Origin: Burkholderiales bacterium
GTDB taxonomy: Bacteria; Pseudomonadota; Gammaproteobacteria; Burkholderiales; Nitrosomonadaceae
Assembly (NCBI GenBank): GCA_024235755.1
Contig: JACKLV010000002.1
Span: 1 to 64,000 of the forward strand
DNA length: 64,000 nt
Reading direction: 5' to 3'
Position 1 is the first letter of the stretch, and each line of letters opens with the position of its first letter. Both the position numbers and the translations under genes were made by a program. This document shows positions 31,501 to 42,373 of the stretch, in pieces. The notes below the pieces were generated by a model. It saw only the letters and a program-made list of their open reading frames with translations. It made no database searches and had not been told where the DNA came from.

Positions 31501-31671
31501 ATTATGGCGGCTACCGGTAGTGGTGCAGATGTTACGCATCGAATAGCAGCACCGGTATTTGGCGGAATGTTAACTGTATTAGCGCTCAGTTTGCTGGTGA
31601 TACCGGTTATATACAGTCTTGTTTTGCAATGGCAGGAAAGGCGTGAACACAATCTGCATTATAATCAATGA
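28507..31671 (+). CDS. cusA: Heavy-metal RND efflux pump (CusA-like, Cu(I)/Ag(I))
   Basis: 1054 residues, twelve transmembrane helices and two large periplasmic loops. Start at 28507 (overlapping the adaptor by 14 bases). Proton-relay acids lie in GDMVDGAIVMVENAHKH. The three methionines that bind Cu(I)/Ag(I) in E. coli CusA (573, 623, 672) appear conserved as Met574 (YMPST), Met624 (LSMIETT) and Met674 (RIDMLSTG), which argues for monovalent copper or silver rather than zinc/cobalt. Correspondence made from memory of CusA. Confidence 0.9.
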   Translation: MNIINAIINGSLNHRFIVLLAVIVLASAGIWSFKHMPLDAIPDLSDVQVIVFTEYPGQAPQVVEDQVTYPLTTAMLAVPYAKVVRGYSFFGLSFVYIIFEDGTDTYWARSRVLEYLNYASKRLPQGVTPSLGPDATGVGWIYEYALIDKTGQHDLAELRSIQDWYLRYPLQTVPGVSEIASVGGYIKQYQIEVNPNALLAYDIPLSKVKHAIQRSNNDVGGRLIEMAETEYMVRGLGYIRSLEDIQSIPVGFDSNGTPVRLQDVAHVQIGPELRRGVVELNGEGEVAGGIVIMRFGDNAQKTIHGVREKLEELKQGLPKGVEIVTVYDRGDLIQAAVNTLNTALIQELVIVSVLVALFLLHLRSSLVIIITLPLGILMAFIVMKWQGINANIMSLGGIAIAIGDMVDGAIVMVENAHKHISDAIARKKAELTSKERWQAIGKASCEVAPALFFSLLIITVSFIPIFAMEAQEGRLFTPLAYTKSYAMAAAAILTITVVPVLMGYFIRGRIISEHKNPANRILHFIHTPLLKLAMRWRTLTLILAMLLLALTFYPLSQLGSEFMPPLDEGDILYMPSTFPGVSITKAKELLQQTDKILMTFPEVHHVFGKVGRADTATDPAPLSMIETTIRLKPRSQWPDPDKTTQELMAEMDQAIRFPGLTNAWTMPIKTRIDMLSTGIKTPVGIKVSGPDLNVLQQLSEQIEGVMKTLPETLSAFGDRAVGGYYLDFDIKREEAARYGLTVGDVQDVIQSAIGGINITETVEGLERYPVNLRYPRELRDNLESLKRMLIPTPTGAQIPLTLVADLELRRGPPSIKSEDARPNAWIYVDLKTTDIGGFVKKAQQLVTEQVNIPTGYTISWSGQFEYMERAAEKLRIVVPLTLILIFVLLYMIFHNLTAPAIVMLTIPFGLVGGIWMVYWLEFNLSIAVYVGFIALAGTAAETGVMVINFINLEITRLRQEKSVPLTRTEIKTVVESATAMRVRPVTITAFTTIIGLIPIMAATGSGADVTHRIAAPVFGGMLTVLALSLLVIPVIYSLVLQWQERREHNLHYNQ

Positions 31672-31679
31672 ACGTCAAG

Positions 31680-31703
31680 GGTGGCCGCATGAATGCGGCC
31701 ACC
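31680..31703. repeat. Perfect hairpin between convergent cusA and lon
   Basis: GGTGGCCGCAT (31680-31690) and ATGCGGCCACC (31693-31703) are perfect complements with two bases between. It lies 9 bases past cusA and 23 bases past lon on the other strand, where a bidirectional terminator is expected, but there is no T-run on either side, so it may need help from Rho or act as an mRNA 3'-end stabiliser. Confidence 0.55.
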
Positions 31704-31725
31704 ATGCAAAATGATCTGGTTCAGC

Positions 31726-34143
31726 TCAATGCTTAATGACGCGATCCGTCATTTTATCTTCAGCACCGGATTGAATTGTGGCTGCTGAAGTGGATATCGT
31801 AGTTGGAACGCATTGCGGTTTATGTTCCAGTGCTATGTCCAACACCTGATCAATCCATTTCACTGGTTTGATAATCAAGTTACTTTTAATATTTTCTGGA
31901 ATATCTGCAAGGTCTTTGACATTTTTTTCCGGAATTATTACTTTTTTGATACCTCCACGGTGTGCGGCAAGCAGTTTCTCCTTGAGTCCGCCAATTGGCA
32001 GTACTTCACCGCGCAATGTGATCTCTCCTGTCATTGCTACATCTGATCTGACGGCAATATCTGTCAGGACTGATACCATAGCTACACAGATGCCGATACC
32101 TGCACTCGGCCCGTCTTTCGGTGTGGCGCCTTCCGGCAGGTGAATATGAATGTCTTTTTTCTGATAGAACTCTTCCGGAATGCCTAACAGGTGAGATCGG
32201 CTACGAACGACCGACAGTGCTGCCTGTATCGATTCTTGCATGACTTCGCCCAGCTTTCCGGTGGTAATCGTTTTTCCTTTGCCTGGCACGACAACCGCTT
32301 CAATAGTCAGTAATTCACCACCCACTTCGGTCCAGGCCAGTCCGGTGACCTGACCAATCTGGTTTTCTTTTTCGGCGACGCCGTAAGAAAAACGACGCAC
32401 ACCCAGGAATTTGTCGAGGTTACGCGAGGTAACTGATACTTTCCCTTTTTCATGGTCAAGCAATAGCATCTTGACAGTTTTTCGGCAAATTTTGGAGATT
32501 TCGCGCTCCAGGGCACGAACACCGGATTCGCGAGTGTAGTACCTTACGGTATCACGTAATGCGGTATCGGATAATGTAAGTTCGCTTTTTTTCAAACCAT
32601 GGTTTTTTAATTGTTTTGGCAATAAATATTTAGCAGCGATATTTAATTTTTCATCTTCAGTATAGCCGGACAAATGAATCACTTCCAGACGATCAAGCAG
32701 TGCAGACGGAATATTCAACGAATTGGCGGTTGCCACGAACATTACGTCAGACAAATCGTATTCAACCTCGACATAATGATCGACAAATGTATGATTCTGT
32801 TCTGGGTCAAGTACTTCCAGTAATGCCGATGCAGGATCGCCGCGGAAATCCATACCCATTTTGTCTACTTCGTCCAGTAGGAATAATGGGTTCCTTACGC
32901 CGACTTTAGTCATATTTTGCAGGATTTTTCCGGGCATTGAGCCTATATAGGTTTTACGGTGCCCACGTATTTCGGCTTCGTCTCTGACGCCGCCCAACGC
33001 CATGCGCACGAATTTTCTATTTACTGCGCGGGCAATGGACTGCCCCAGAGATGTTTTACCTACACCCGGTGGTCCTACCAAGCAAAGAATTGGTGCTTTC
33101 AGCTTATCTACGCGTTGTTGAACGGCCAGATATTCAATAATTCTCTCTTTGACCTTTTCCAAGCCATAATGATCTTCGTTCAACACATTTTCCGCAGTGT
33201 TCAGATCCTTACTGATTTTGTTTTTCTTTTTCCATGGCAGACCGGCCAATACATCAATATAGTTGCGTACAACGGTTGCTTCAGCCGACATGGGCGACAT
33301 TAAGCGCAGTTTTCTGAGTTCTGACTCTGCTTTCTCGCGCGCCTCTTTGGGCATGTTGGCCGCTTTGATTTTTCGTTCTATTTCCTCCAAATCGGCGCCG
33401 TCTTCACCTTCGCCCAGTTCTTTCTGGATGGCTTTAACCTGTTCATTCAGATAGTAATCCCGTTGGCTTTTTTCCATCTGGCGTTTGACTCTGCCACGTA
33501 TGCGTTTCTCAACCTGCAGGATGTCTAATTCAGTTTCTAGAAGTCCGAGTAAATGCTCAAGCCGTTTTGTGACGTCGAAAATCTCAAGGACTTCCTGTTT
33601 TTGTTCCAGTTTTAGAGGCAGATAAGCCGCAATTGTGTCGGCAAGGCGGCCGGCTTCATCAATGCCGCCTAATGAGGTGATGATTTCAGGCGGAATTTTT
33701 TTATTGAGTTTGACGTATTGGTCAAATTGCGTCATCAATGCACGCCGCATGGCTTCCGCTTCCGGTTTGTCATCTTGGGCTTGCGGGATCGGTACAGCTC
33801 TTCCATCAAAATGGCTTTCTGAATCTATAAAGTCAAGAATGCGGGCACGTTGATTTCCTTCAACCAGAACTTTAACGGTACCATCAGGTAGTTTTAGCAT
33901 CTGCAGAATGTTGGCAATGCTGCAGACTTTATACATGTCTTCAGGTTCCGGTTCATCTTTGGAGGCTATTTTCTGTGCAACCAGTAAAATGTTTTTGTTG
34001 GATTCCATTGCAAGCTCGAGTGCTTTAATCGATTTTTGCCGTCCAACAAATAACGGAATCACCATATGCGGAAATACAACCACGTCCCGCAAAGGGAGCA
34101 GTGGCAGTATTAATTGTTCGGAGTCATCTACTAAAGAAGTCAT
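31726..34143 (-). CDS. lon: ATP-dependent protease Lon
   Basis: 805 residues. N-terminal substrate domain (PLLPLRDVVVFPHMVIPLFVGRQKS), AAA+ module with Walker A GPPGVGKTS, and the Ser-Lys protease domain (DGPSAG with catalytic Ser; GGLKEKLLAAHRGG with catalytic Lys). Degrades misfolded and some regulatory proteins. Downstream of clpP-clpX in the same direction but separated by 321 bases with its own promoter. Confidence 0.98.
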   Translation of the reverse strand: MTSLVDDSEQLILPLLPLRDVVVFPHMVIPLFVGRQKSIKALELAMESNKNILLVAQKIASKDEPEPEDMYKVCSIANILQMLKLPDGTVKVLVEGNQRARILDFIDSESHFDGRAVPIPQAQDDKPEAEAMRRALMTQFDQYVKLNKKIPPEIITSLGGIDEAGRLADTIAAYLPLKLEQKQEVLEIFDVTKRLEHLLGLLETELDILQVEKRIRGRVKRQMEKSQRDYYLNEQVKAIQKELGEGEDGADLEEIERKIKAANMPKEAREKAESELRKLRLMSPMSAEATVVRNYIDVLAGLPWKKKNKISKDLNTAENVLNEDHYGLEKVKERIIEYLAVQQRVDKLKAPILCLVGPPGVGKTSLGQSIARAVNRKFVRMALGGVRDEAEIRGHRKTYIGSMPGKILQNMTKVGVRNPLFLLDEVDKMGMDFRGDPASALLEVLDPEQNHTFVDHYVEVEYDLSDVMFVATANSLNIPSALLDRLEVIHLSGYTEDEKLNIAAKYLLPKQLKNHGLKKSELTLSDTALRDTVRYYTRESGVRALEREISKICRKTVKMLLLDHEKGKVSVTSRNLDKFLGVRRFSYGVAEKENQIGQVTGLAWTEVGGELLTIEAVVVPGKGKTITTGKLGEVMQESIQAALSVVRSRSHLLGIPEEFYQKKDIHIHLPEGATPKDGPSAGIGICVAMVSVLTDIAVRSDVAMTGEITLRGEVLPIGGLKEKLLAAHRGGIKKVIIPEKNVKDLADIPENIKSNLIIKPVKWIDQVLDIALEHKPQCVPTTISTSAATIQSGAEDKMTDRVIKH

Positions 34144-34184
34144 ATCTGTTTTATATTTCGATTAGATTGTTGCATTTAACAATG

Positions 34185-34212
34185 AGTATATGTCCGTTTA
34201 TCAAAATCTCAA
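34185..34212 (-). promoter_or_regulatory. Likely sigma-70 promoter of lon
   Basis: On the minus strand TTGAGA (34212-34207), 16-base spacer, TATACT (34190-34185), 42 bases before the lon ATG. No good heat-shock sigma-32 box was found nearby by eye. Confidence 0.55.
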
Positions 34213-34374
34213 GTCGACTGCGTATTACAGTAACATAGTTCTACCCGCCAGATAATAAAAACAGCAGGATATTTTTCTGTTTGTTTGATTCTGTTATGGG
34301 ATTTTAATTTGCCAGGCTAGACTCTATTATTTTTATGCAGAATTGCTGGCGAAGAGAAAATAGGGGTATGACAT

Positions 34375-34442
34375 AGACAGAAATATATCTCAATTCATGG
34401 TATTGTTTGCCATAGAATGAAAGAGAAACTATATTTCTGTCT
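34375..34442. repeat. Long inverted repeat just past clpX
   Basis: AGACAGAAATATA (34375-34387) and TATATTTCTGTCT (34430-34442) are perfect 13-bp complements; inside, ATTCATGG (34393-34400) and CCATAGAAT (34410-34418) nearly pair. It begins 23 bases after the clpX stop, so it may end or attenuate transcription between clpX and lon. Confidence 0.6.
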
Positions 34443-34464
34443 GATCAAGATGGAGTAATATCAG

Positions 34465-35742
34465 TTAACTGGAAGTTTTTGCAACCTTTTGCTGATCTGA
34501 ATAAATTAAGATTGGTTTAATATCTTCGTTGGCTGCGTTGTAGTCGATCACGACTTTAGTTACATTTTCCAAAGACGGAAGATCGTACATAATGTCGAGC
34601 AGAATATCTTCCAAGATTGAACGCAAGCCGCGTGCACCGGTCTTTCTTGACAATGCTTTCTGGGCAATCGCTTTGAGCGCCGCTTCACGAAACTCCAGAT
34701 CGACACCGCCTTCCATATTAAACATCTTCCAATATTGTTTAACCAGTGCATTTTTTGGTTCGGTTAGAATCTGAACCAAAGCCTCTTCATTCAGTTCGTC
34801 CAGTGTTGCAACGACAGGTAAGCGGCCGACGAATTCCGGAATCAATCCGAATTTGACCAGGTCTTCCGGTTCAACATCTTGCAAAACTTTATTGATATCT
34901 TTTCGTTGCTGGCTTCTGACATCAGCACCGAAACCAATTCCGCCCTTTTCTGAACGTGCGCGAATTACTTTATCCAGACCGTCAAAAGCACCGCCGCAAA
35001 TGAACAAAATATTCGTTGTATCGACCTGAACAAATTCCTGATTTGGATGCTTGCGCCCGCCTTGTGGCGGCACCATTGCAGTGGTGCCCTCGATCAGCTT
35101 TAATAAGGCTTGCTGCACGCCTTCACCAGAAACATCGCGGGTTATCGAAGGGTTATCCGATTTGCGCGAAATTTTATCTATTTCATCAATGTAAACTATA
35201 CCGCGTTGCGCTTTTTCGGCATCGTAATTACATTTCTGCAAAAGTTTCTGAATAATGTTTTCAACGTCTTCACCAACATAGCCTGCTTCAGTCAGCGCCG
35301 TTGCGTCTGCCATGATAAAGGGCACGTCCAACAATCGTGCCAACGTCTGCGCTAGTAAAGTCTTGCCCGAACCCGTCGGACCAATCAGCAAAATATTGCT
35401 TTTGGACAGTTCAATTTCATCTCCGTCATTGGATTTTGCAATATTTTTTAGTCGTTTATAATGATTATAAACTGCAACTGATAAAATTTTCTTTGCGGAT
35501 TTTTGACCAATGACATACTGATCCAGTGTCTGATTGATTTCATGCGGTACAGGCAAATTGGATTTGACTAGCTTGGTTGCCTCGTCGCCCTGCATTTCTT
35601 CTCGGATGATATCGTTACACAGTTCGATACATTCATCACAAATAAAAACTGAAGGGCCAGCGATCAATTTTCTCACTTCATGCTGACTTTTACCGCAAAA
35701 AGAACAGTAAAGCAGTTTCTCACTATTAGATTTGTCTGCCAT
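34465..35742 (-). CDS. clpX: ATP-dependent Clp protease unfoldase ClpX
   Basis: 425 residues. N-terminal zinc-binding domain with Cys13, Cys16, Cys35 and Cys38; AAA+ domain with Walker A GPTGSGKT and Walker [14 protein letters not shown]-type loop region [11 protein letters not shown]. Unfolds tagged proteins and feeds them to ClpP. Follows clpP by 71 bases in the conserved tig-clpP-clpX order. Confidence 0.98.
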   Translation of the reverse strand: MADKSNSEKLLYCSFCGKSQHEVRKLIAGPSVFICDECIELCNDIIREEMQGDEATKLVKSNLPVPHEINQTLDQYVIGQKSAKKILSVAVYNHYKRLKNIAKSNDGDEIELSKSNILLIGPTGSGKTLLAQTLARLLDVPFIMADATALTEAGYVGEDVENIIQKLLQKCNYDAEKAQRGIVYIDEIDKISRKSDNPSITRDVSGEGVQQALLKLIEGTTAMVPPQGGRKHPNQEFVQVDTTNILFICGGAFDGLDKVIRARSEKGGIGFGADVRSQQRKDINKVLQDVEPEDLVKFGLIPEFVGRLPVVATLDELNEEALVQILTEPKNALVKQYWKMFNMEGGVDLEFREAALKAIAQKALSRKTGARGLRSILEDILLDIMYDLPSLENVTKVVIDYNAANEDIKPILIYSDQQKVAKTSS

Positions 35743-35813
35743 ATAATTTTTATCCTGATGTCATTTAGCCAATGGAAACGTTAAAAATACTATTACATTC
35801 TATACAAAAGATT

Positions 35814-36455
35814 CTAATCGGCAGTTTCATCACGATGTGTTAGCACAGCATCAACCAATCCATAACTGACCGATTCTTCAGCGCTTAAAAAATTATCGCG
35901 GTCAGTATCCTTTTCTATCTCAGTTACTGGTTGACCGGTATGTTTTGCCATGATCTCGTTTAATCGCGACCTTAAATATAAGATTTCCTTAGCATGAATT
36001 TCTATATCAGATGCCTGACCTTGAAATCCACCAAGCGGCTGATGAATCATCACGCGCGAATTAGGCAGGCAATACCGCTTGCCTTTTGCGCCCGCTGTTA
36101 ACAGCAAAGCTCCCATGCTGGCCGCTTGTCCGATACATAACGTGCTGATATCAGATTTAATGTATTGCATTGTATCGTAAATGGCAAGCCCCGCAGATAC
36201 TACGCCACCAGGAGAGTTGATATATAAGTGAATATCCTTTTCTGCATTCTCGGACTCGAGAAACAGTAATTGGGCCACAACAAGGTTTGCAGTTGTTTCA
36301 TTGACCGGCCCCACCATAAAAACGACTCGCTCCTTCAGCAGGCGCGAGTAAATGTCATAGGCCCGTTCTCCTCGCCCGCTGGTTTCTATTACCATCGGAA
36401 TCAACCCAAGGTTTCTTGGTTCAATAGCTTGCTGCCATTCGAATTTTTCCGTCAT
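35814..36455 (-). CDS. clpP: ATP-dependent Clp protease proteolytic subunit
   Basis: 213 residues from the ATG at 36455; a TTG nine bases earlier is in frame but sits directly on the ribosome binding site. Serine protease triad visible: Ser113 (QAASMGA), His138 (MIHQPLGG) and Asp183 (EKDTDRD). The start follows the tig stop by a single base (TGATATG), so translation is coupled. Confidence 0.97.
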   Translation of the reverse strand: MTEKFEWQQAIEPRNLGLIPMVIETSGRGERAYDIYSRLLKERVVFMVGPVNETTANLVVAQLLFLESENAEKDIHLYINSPGGVVSAGLAIYDTMQYIKSDISTLCIGQAASMGALLLTAGAKGKRYCLPNSRVMIHQPLGGFQGQASDIEIHAKEILYLRSRLNEIMAKHTGQPVTEIEKDTDRDNFLSAEESVSYGLVDAVLTHRDETAD

Positions 36456-36456
36456 A

Positions 36457-37761
36457 TCAGGCAATCCCCATCAATTCATCAAAGGTCACTGGTTTTTCAA
36501 CTACATTGACTTGTTGCAGTACCCATTGCACCACATTTGCTTCCAAAGCCAACGATTCTGCATCCTGCAGTCGCTCTTTAGAGGCATAATGCCATTTCAC
36601 AATCTCTTCTGGGTTTTCATAGCTTTGAGCGTTTTCTTCGATAACTTTACGCACTTGTTCAGGTGTTGCTTTTAACTGATGTATTTTTAACAGCTCCGCC
36701 AAAATCAATCCCAGTTTGATTCGATGCTCTGCTTTATTTTTGAACATGTCGTGTGTGAGCTGCACATCGCCAGCACTCATACCCCGATCGGTTAAATCCT
36801 TGCGTGTATTTTCCATTAACCGTGTGGCTTCCTGGTTAACCAGCGCATTCGGTGCTTCAATTGGAATAGCATCCATCAAGCACTGCATTGCTTGTTCTTT
36901 AAGTTTGGTATTGATACGTTTTGCAACTTCACGCTCGAGATCGTGGCGGATGCCGTCACGCATTTTTTCGAGATCGCCGTCCTGAATACCCAGCCGCTTG
37001 GCAAATTCTTCATTGATTTCGGGTAACACAGGCAGTTCGACAGACTTAAGTTTGACATTAAAAACAACTGTTTTTCCTGCGATTTCTTTACCATGATAAT
37101 CTTCCGGAAATACAACATCAAAAGTTTTTTCTTCGCCCGCCTGCATACCAAGCAATGCTGCTTCAAAATTTTGGATGAACCGTCCTTCCCCAGCAACTAA
37201 ATAGATATTCTCGCCTTTGCCGCCTTCGAAATCTTTGCCATCCAGTGTTCCGTTAAAATCCAGTTTGACACGGTCTCCCTCTATGACGGCACGATCAGCG
37301 GCTTGGTATTGAATATGTTGTTTTCGAATCATTTCTAACGTTTTATCAACATTTTCGGCGGCAACTTGAGTCACAGGTTTTTCGATTGACAGCTGACTCA
37401 AATCGCCGACAACAATTTCTGGATATATTTCAAATTGAGCGCTGAACACATATTGTTCAGGACTATCGTTATTTTGTTTTGTTTCATAACGGGGGTAGCC
37501 GACAACCTGCAGATTGTGCTCTGTAACAGCTTCACTGAATTTTTTATTCAACACATCTCCTAGTACTTCCTGATGAACCTCTGCGCCATACCGTTGCGCT
37601 ACCAGTTTTAATGGGACTTTGCCAGGACGGAAGCCATGCATTTTGACTTTCTTTGCCAGCTGCTTCAGGCGTTTGTCAATTTCTTCCTGTACTTGATCTT
37701 GTGGAATAGATATATCAATACGACGTTCAAGTGCTCCGAGATTTTCTACATTTGATTGCAT
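36457..37761 (-). CDS. tig: Trigger factor (ribosome-bound chaperone and prolyl isomerase)
   Basis: 434 residues, usual length. N-terminal ribosome-binding domain with the signature GFRPGKVPL, central FKBP-type PPIase domain ([23 protein letters not shown]), and helical C-terminal cradle. Helps nascent chains fold. First gene of tig-clpP-clpX. Confidence 0.97.
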   Translation of the reverse strand: MQSNVENLGALERRIDISIPQDQVQEEIDKRLKQLAKKVKMHGFRPGKVPLKLVAQRYGAEVHQEVLGDVLNKKFSEAVTEHNLQVVGYPRYETKQNNDSPEQYVFSAQFEIYPEIVVGDLSQLSIEKPVTQVAAENVDKTLEMIRKQHIQYQAADRAVIEGDRVKLDFNGTLDGKDFEGGKGENIYLVAGEGRFIQNFEAALLGMQAGEEKTFDVVFPEDYHGKEIAGKTVVFNVKLKSVELPVLPEINEEFAKRLGIQDGDLEKMRDGIRHDLEREVAKRINTKLKEQAMQCLMDAIPIEAPNALVNQEATRLMENTRKDLTDRGMSAGDVQLTHDMFKNKAEHRIKLGLILAELLKIHQLKATPEQVRKVIEENAQSYENPEEIVKWHYASKERLQDAESLALEANVVQWVLQQVNVVEKPVTFDELMGIA

Positions 37762-37915
37762 TAAACTTCCTGATTGAAAAACAAAGTAAAAAAATAAATG
37801 TCAATATTTTATATTAAGCGCTATTGTAACTAAATAATCGACTGTTTCAGCCTCCAGCTATTCAGTTATTTTTCAGTGAAACTGAATGCTTAAAAAACAA
37901 CAGAGGAAACGTATA

Positions 37916-38002
<87 letters not shown>

Positions 38003-38209
38003 TTCGTTCTAAATTTCCTTTTGATGCCTAAACATAGTCTTAATTCATATGATATTGCTGTGTTATGAGAGTTTATCAGTGTTACATGGCAAGGCATGCC
38101 TTTTTGGGAATAGTCGTTCTATTGCCGAAAGGCACAATGCTGACCTGAGAATATCATATGGATACTAGTACAACTCTATGATTATACCCGTTTAACCGCA
38201 ATTGAGCAC

Positions 38210-38968
38210 TTAATGCTGTGCCTGACACTGGATAATTTCACCTTTTATCGCCTTGCTGTCCGAGCCCATTAGAAACAGGTAGCCGGGCATTAAATCATCA
38301 GGCTGCGGTAACACTTTTTTGATCTCACCAGGATGTGTTTTTGCACGTTGCGGCGTGTTGACTACACCCGGAATCAATGCGTTAATGCGCAAATTAGGCA
38401 GCATACCCCATTCATCAGCCTGTATTTTAACCAGTGCCTCAATTCCTGCTTTGGCAACAGAGAAACCACCCCAGTATGCTGCCGGACGATGTCCGTGTGA
38501 ACTTGCTGTCATAATGATGCTGGCATCAGGTGCGGCTTTTAACAGAGGCAGGCAGGCTTTTGTTAATGCAAACGGGGCGATCAAATTGACTTGCATTAGT
38601 GCTTGCCATTGTTCAAGTGTTTGAGACTCCATTGGGCTTGGCCCATGCAAAAATGCAGCATTATGCAAAATACCATCTAGTCGCCCAAACTGTTCGGCGA
38701 TTGCTTGTGCTAACAGGCCGTAGTCGTTTTCTGTGGCTTTCTCCAGATTCAGTGGATAAATGACAGGTTGTTCTTTACCGAGCGCTTCAATCTCGTCGTA
38801 CACGTTTTCGAGCTTTTTGACTGTTCTGCCATGCAGTATGACCACAGCACCATGTTTTGCAAAAGCAATTGCAGCAGCACGCCCCAATCCCTGTCCAGCG
38901 CCTGTTATAAGAATGACACGATTTCGCAATAGATTTTCGGGTGGTGAGTAATTATTGTAATAATTCAT
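38210..38968 (-). CDS. YciK-like short-chain dehydrogenase with altered active site
   Basis: 252 residues. Rossmann fold with TGAGQGLGR nucleotide motif (22-30), HNAA (102-105) and Ser156. The place of the catalytic Tyr in YxxxK is Phe169 (GGFSVAK, Lys173), codon TTC on the minus strand. It otherwise looks like YciK, an uncharacterised SDR common in proteobacteria whose members keep the Tyr. Without the Tyr hydroxyl the usual hydride-transfer chemistry should be poor, so the protein may be inactive, bind a ligand only, or use another residue. Single gene. Confidence 0.85.
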   Translation of the reverse strand: MNYYNNYSPPENLLRNRVILITGAGQGLGRAAAIAFAKHGAVVILHGRTVKKLENVYDEIEALGKEQPVIYPLNLEKATENDYGLLAQAIAEQFGRLDGILHNAAFLHGPSPMESQTLEQWQALMQVNLIAPFALTKACLPLLKAAPDASIIMTASSHGHRPAAYWGGFSVAKAGIEALVKIQADEWGMLPNLRINALIPGVVNTPQRAKTHPGEIKKVLPQPDDLMPGYLFLMGSDSKAIKGEIIQCQAQH

Positions 38969-39071
38969 AGGGCGAACTGTATCATGGTTCAGCTGTCACG
39001 AAAAAAGAATAAGACATGTGATTGTATTGATATTTCAGGTCATCTATTCTCATTTGAACAGCCTGTTTCCC

Positions 39072-39108
39072 AAAAAAAAGCAACAACCCCAATCAACAGG
39101 GTTGTTGC
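39072..39108 (-). terminator. Rho-independent terminator of groES-groEL
   Basis: Read leftward: GCAACAACCC, a nine-base loop, GGGTTGTTGC, then eight Ts (A-run 39072-39079 on the plus strand). A 10-bp perfect stem 50 bases after the groEL stop. Confidence 0.9.
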
Positions 39109-39158
39109 CTGGTATCGGTCGGAGCGTTATGGCACATACGTCATAACGTTCAATGTTG

Positions 39159-40832
<1,674 letters not shown>

Positions 40833-40880
40833 TTAACCTATTGTTTTAGCGATATTCCATATTAAACAAATTGGATGTTG

Positions 40881-41171
40881 TTACCCTTCAATTACACCCA
40901 TAATGTCTTCTTCGCGCATTACTAGCAGTTCCTCGCCTTCAACTTTGACAGCTTGACCGGAATACTTGCCGAACAATACTTTGTCGCCCACTTTAACTTC
41001 CAATGCACGTACGTTGCCATCGTCGCCTACTTTTCCTTTGCCGACCGCAAGAATTTCACCCTGATCAGGCTTTTCAGTTGCGCTGTCCGGAATTACAATG
41101 CCGGACGCTGTTTTACGTTCTTCCTCCAGCCGTTTGACGATCACGCGATCATGTAATGGACGAATTTTCAT
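40881..41171 (-). CDS. groES: 10 kDa co-chaperonin GroES
   Basis: 96 residues, standard length, [18 protein letters not shown] start, mobile loop around [12 protein letters not shown], and [12 protein letters not shown]. Forms the lid of the GroEL chamber. Confidence 0.99.
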   Translation of the reverse strand: MKIRPLHDRVIVKRLEEERKTASGIVIPDSATEKPDQGEILAVGKGKVGDDGNVRALEVKVGDKVLFGKYSGQAVKVEGEELLVMREEDIMGVIEG

Positions 41172-41274
41172 GCTTTGTCTCCTCTATAAATTTAACGCAG
41201 ATGTATGAAATAATTTATTAATCTATTGATAAGCCGCTCTGACAGTTCTTGGATTCTGTAATCCGAAAACGATG

Positions 41275-41301
41275 TTAGCACTCGCTCTCAATGAGTGCTA
41301 A
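41275..41301 (-). promoter_or_regulatory. CIRCE operator (HrcA-binding) before groES
   Basis: Perfect consensus TTAGCACTC-N9-GAGTGCTAA, between the -10 box and the groES start. HrcA represses chaperone genes here until heat stress titrates GroEL. Confidence 0.97.
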
Positions 41302-41303
41302 CA

Positions 41304-41332
41304 ATAATAAGGCCTGAATCATAGAATTTCAA
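41304..41332 (-). promoter_or_regulatory. Sigma-70 type promoter of groES-groEL
   Basis: On the minus strand TTGAAA (41332-41327), 17-base spacer, TATTAT (41309-41304), directly followed by CIRCE so that HrcA would cover the transcription start. Confidence 0.8.
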
Positions 41333-41472
41333 GGCTATTTCTAAGAAAATTTTTTGTTGTTATAAGCGGGAGGAAACAAAGTTGAAATTGGTAACAAGAA
41401 CATAAGTGTGAGCGGGGGAAATTACATGCCTTTTTAAAGTGCCGAAAACTTGATCGAATCTAAAAACAAATT

Positions 41473-42354
41473 CTAATTGTTTCTATTTAGCCATTTCTCT
41501 CGCATTTCTCGTGCTTGAGAGAGTGATTTTTCCAACGCTTCTCCATCCTTGTTGGTCAGAATAGTCTGTAAACTAATTAGTTCTTGCTGATAAGCTGCCA
41601 TCTGTTTGAGCAGTGCTTCGCGGTTTGCCAAACAAATGTCGCGCCACATTTCAGGTGAGCTACTTGCAATACGAGTGAAGTCGCGAAAACCGCTGCCGGC
41701 AAAACGCAGCAGGTTTTCTGGTTGACTTGAATGATTGTGTAGAAAATTCATTAGTGCAAATGCGAGGATATGTGGTAAATGGCTAGTGGCGGCGAGGGTC
41801 TCGTCATGTTCTTCCACTGGCATTTGCGAGACTACGGCGCCACAGACCTGCCATAGTAGGGTGGTTATTTCAATTGCCGCGATATGTGTTTCTTCGATGG
41901 GTGTAAGAATAACGTGCTTACCAGCATACAAACTGTCTTGCGCAGCTAGCACTCCACTGTATTCAGCGCCTGCGATTGGATGTCCGGGTACAAAGTTTTT
42001 TAGATTATTACTCAAGTGGTTGCGGGCCGCTGTGACTACATCCTGTTTAGTGCTGCCAGCATCCGATATCACGGTGTTGGTTTCCAGGTGCGGTGCAATT
42101 TGTGCCATGATGTTTTCGGTTTGGCCAACAGGCATGGCGAGCAACACAAAATCGGCGTCGCGTAACGCCGACGCCATGTCTGTTGCAATTTCATCGATGA
42201 CGCCCAGATCCAGCGCATGTTGCATATTTTTCCGGCTGCGCCCAACACCGACTATATAACTGGCGATACCTGCCTTGCGCGATGCGAGGGCAAATGATCC
42301 GCCAATTAGACCGACACCTATAATGACCAGTTTTTTCAACGTAATATGTGTCAT
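41473..42354 (-). CDS. tyrA: Prephenate dehydrogenase
   Basis: 293 residues from the ATG at 42354 (an in-frame TTG at 42390 would overlap the upstream gene). NAD-binding IIGVGLIGGSFALASRKAG, then VLLAMPVGQ, GHPIAGAEYSGV and the HDE in VEEHDETLAATSHLPH. Converts prephenate to 4-hydroxyphenylpyruvate for tyrosine. Last gene of the leftward gyrA-to-tyrA run; no aroA follows. Confidence 0.93.
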   Translation of the reverse strand: MTHITLKKLVIIGVGLIGGSFALASRKAGIASYIVGVGRSRKNMQHALDLGVIDEIATDMASALRDADFVLLAMPVGQTENIMAQIAPHLETNTVISDAGSTKQDVVTAARNHLSNNLKNFVPGHPIAGAEYSGVLAAQDSLYAGKHVILTPIEETHIAAIEITTLLWQVCGAVVSQMPVEEHDETLAATSHLPHILAFALMNFLHNHSSQPENLLRFAGSGFRDFTRIASSSPEMWRDICLANREALLKQMAAYQQELISLQTILTNKDGEALEKSLSQAREMREKWLNRNN

Positions 42355-42373
42355 GGCAATGCTGCAAGAGGAA

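Noticed and set aside
34144..34374. Sigma-32 heat-shock promoter for lon
   Set aside because: A CCCAT-like element exists at about 34295 but without a matching CTTGAAA box at the right spacing.
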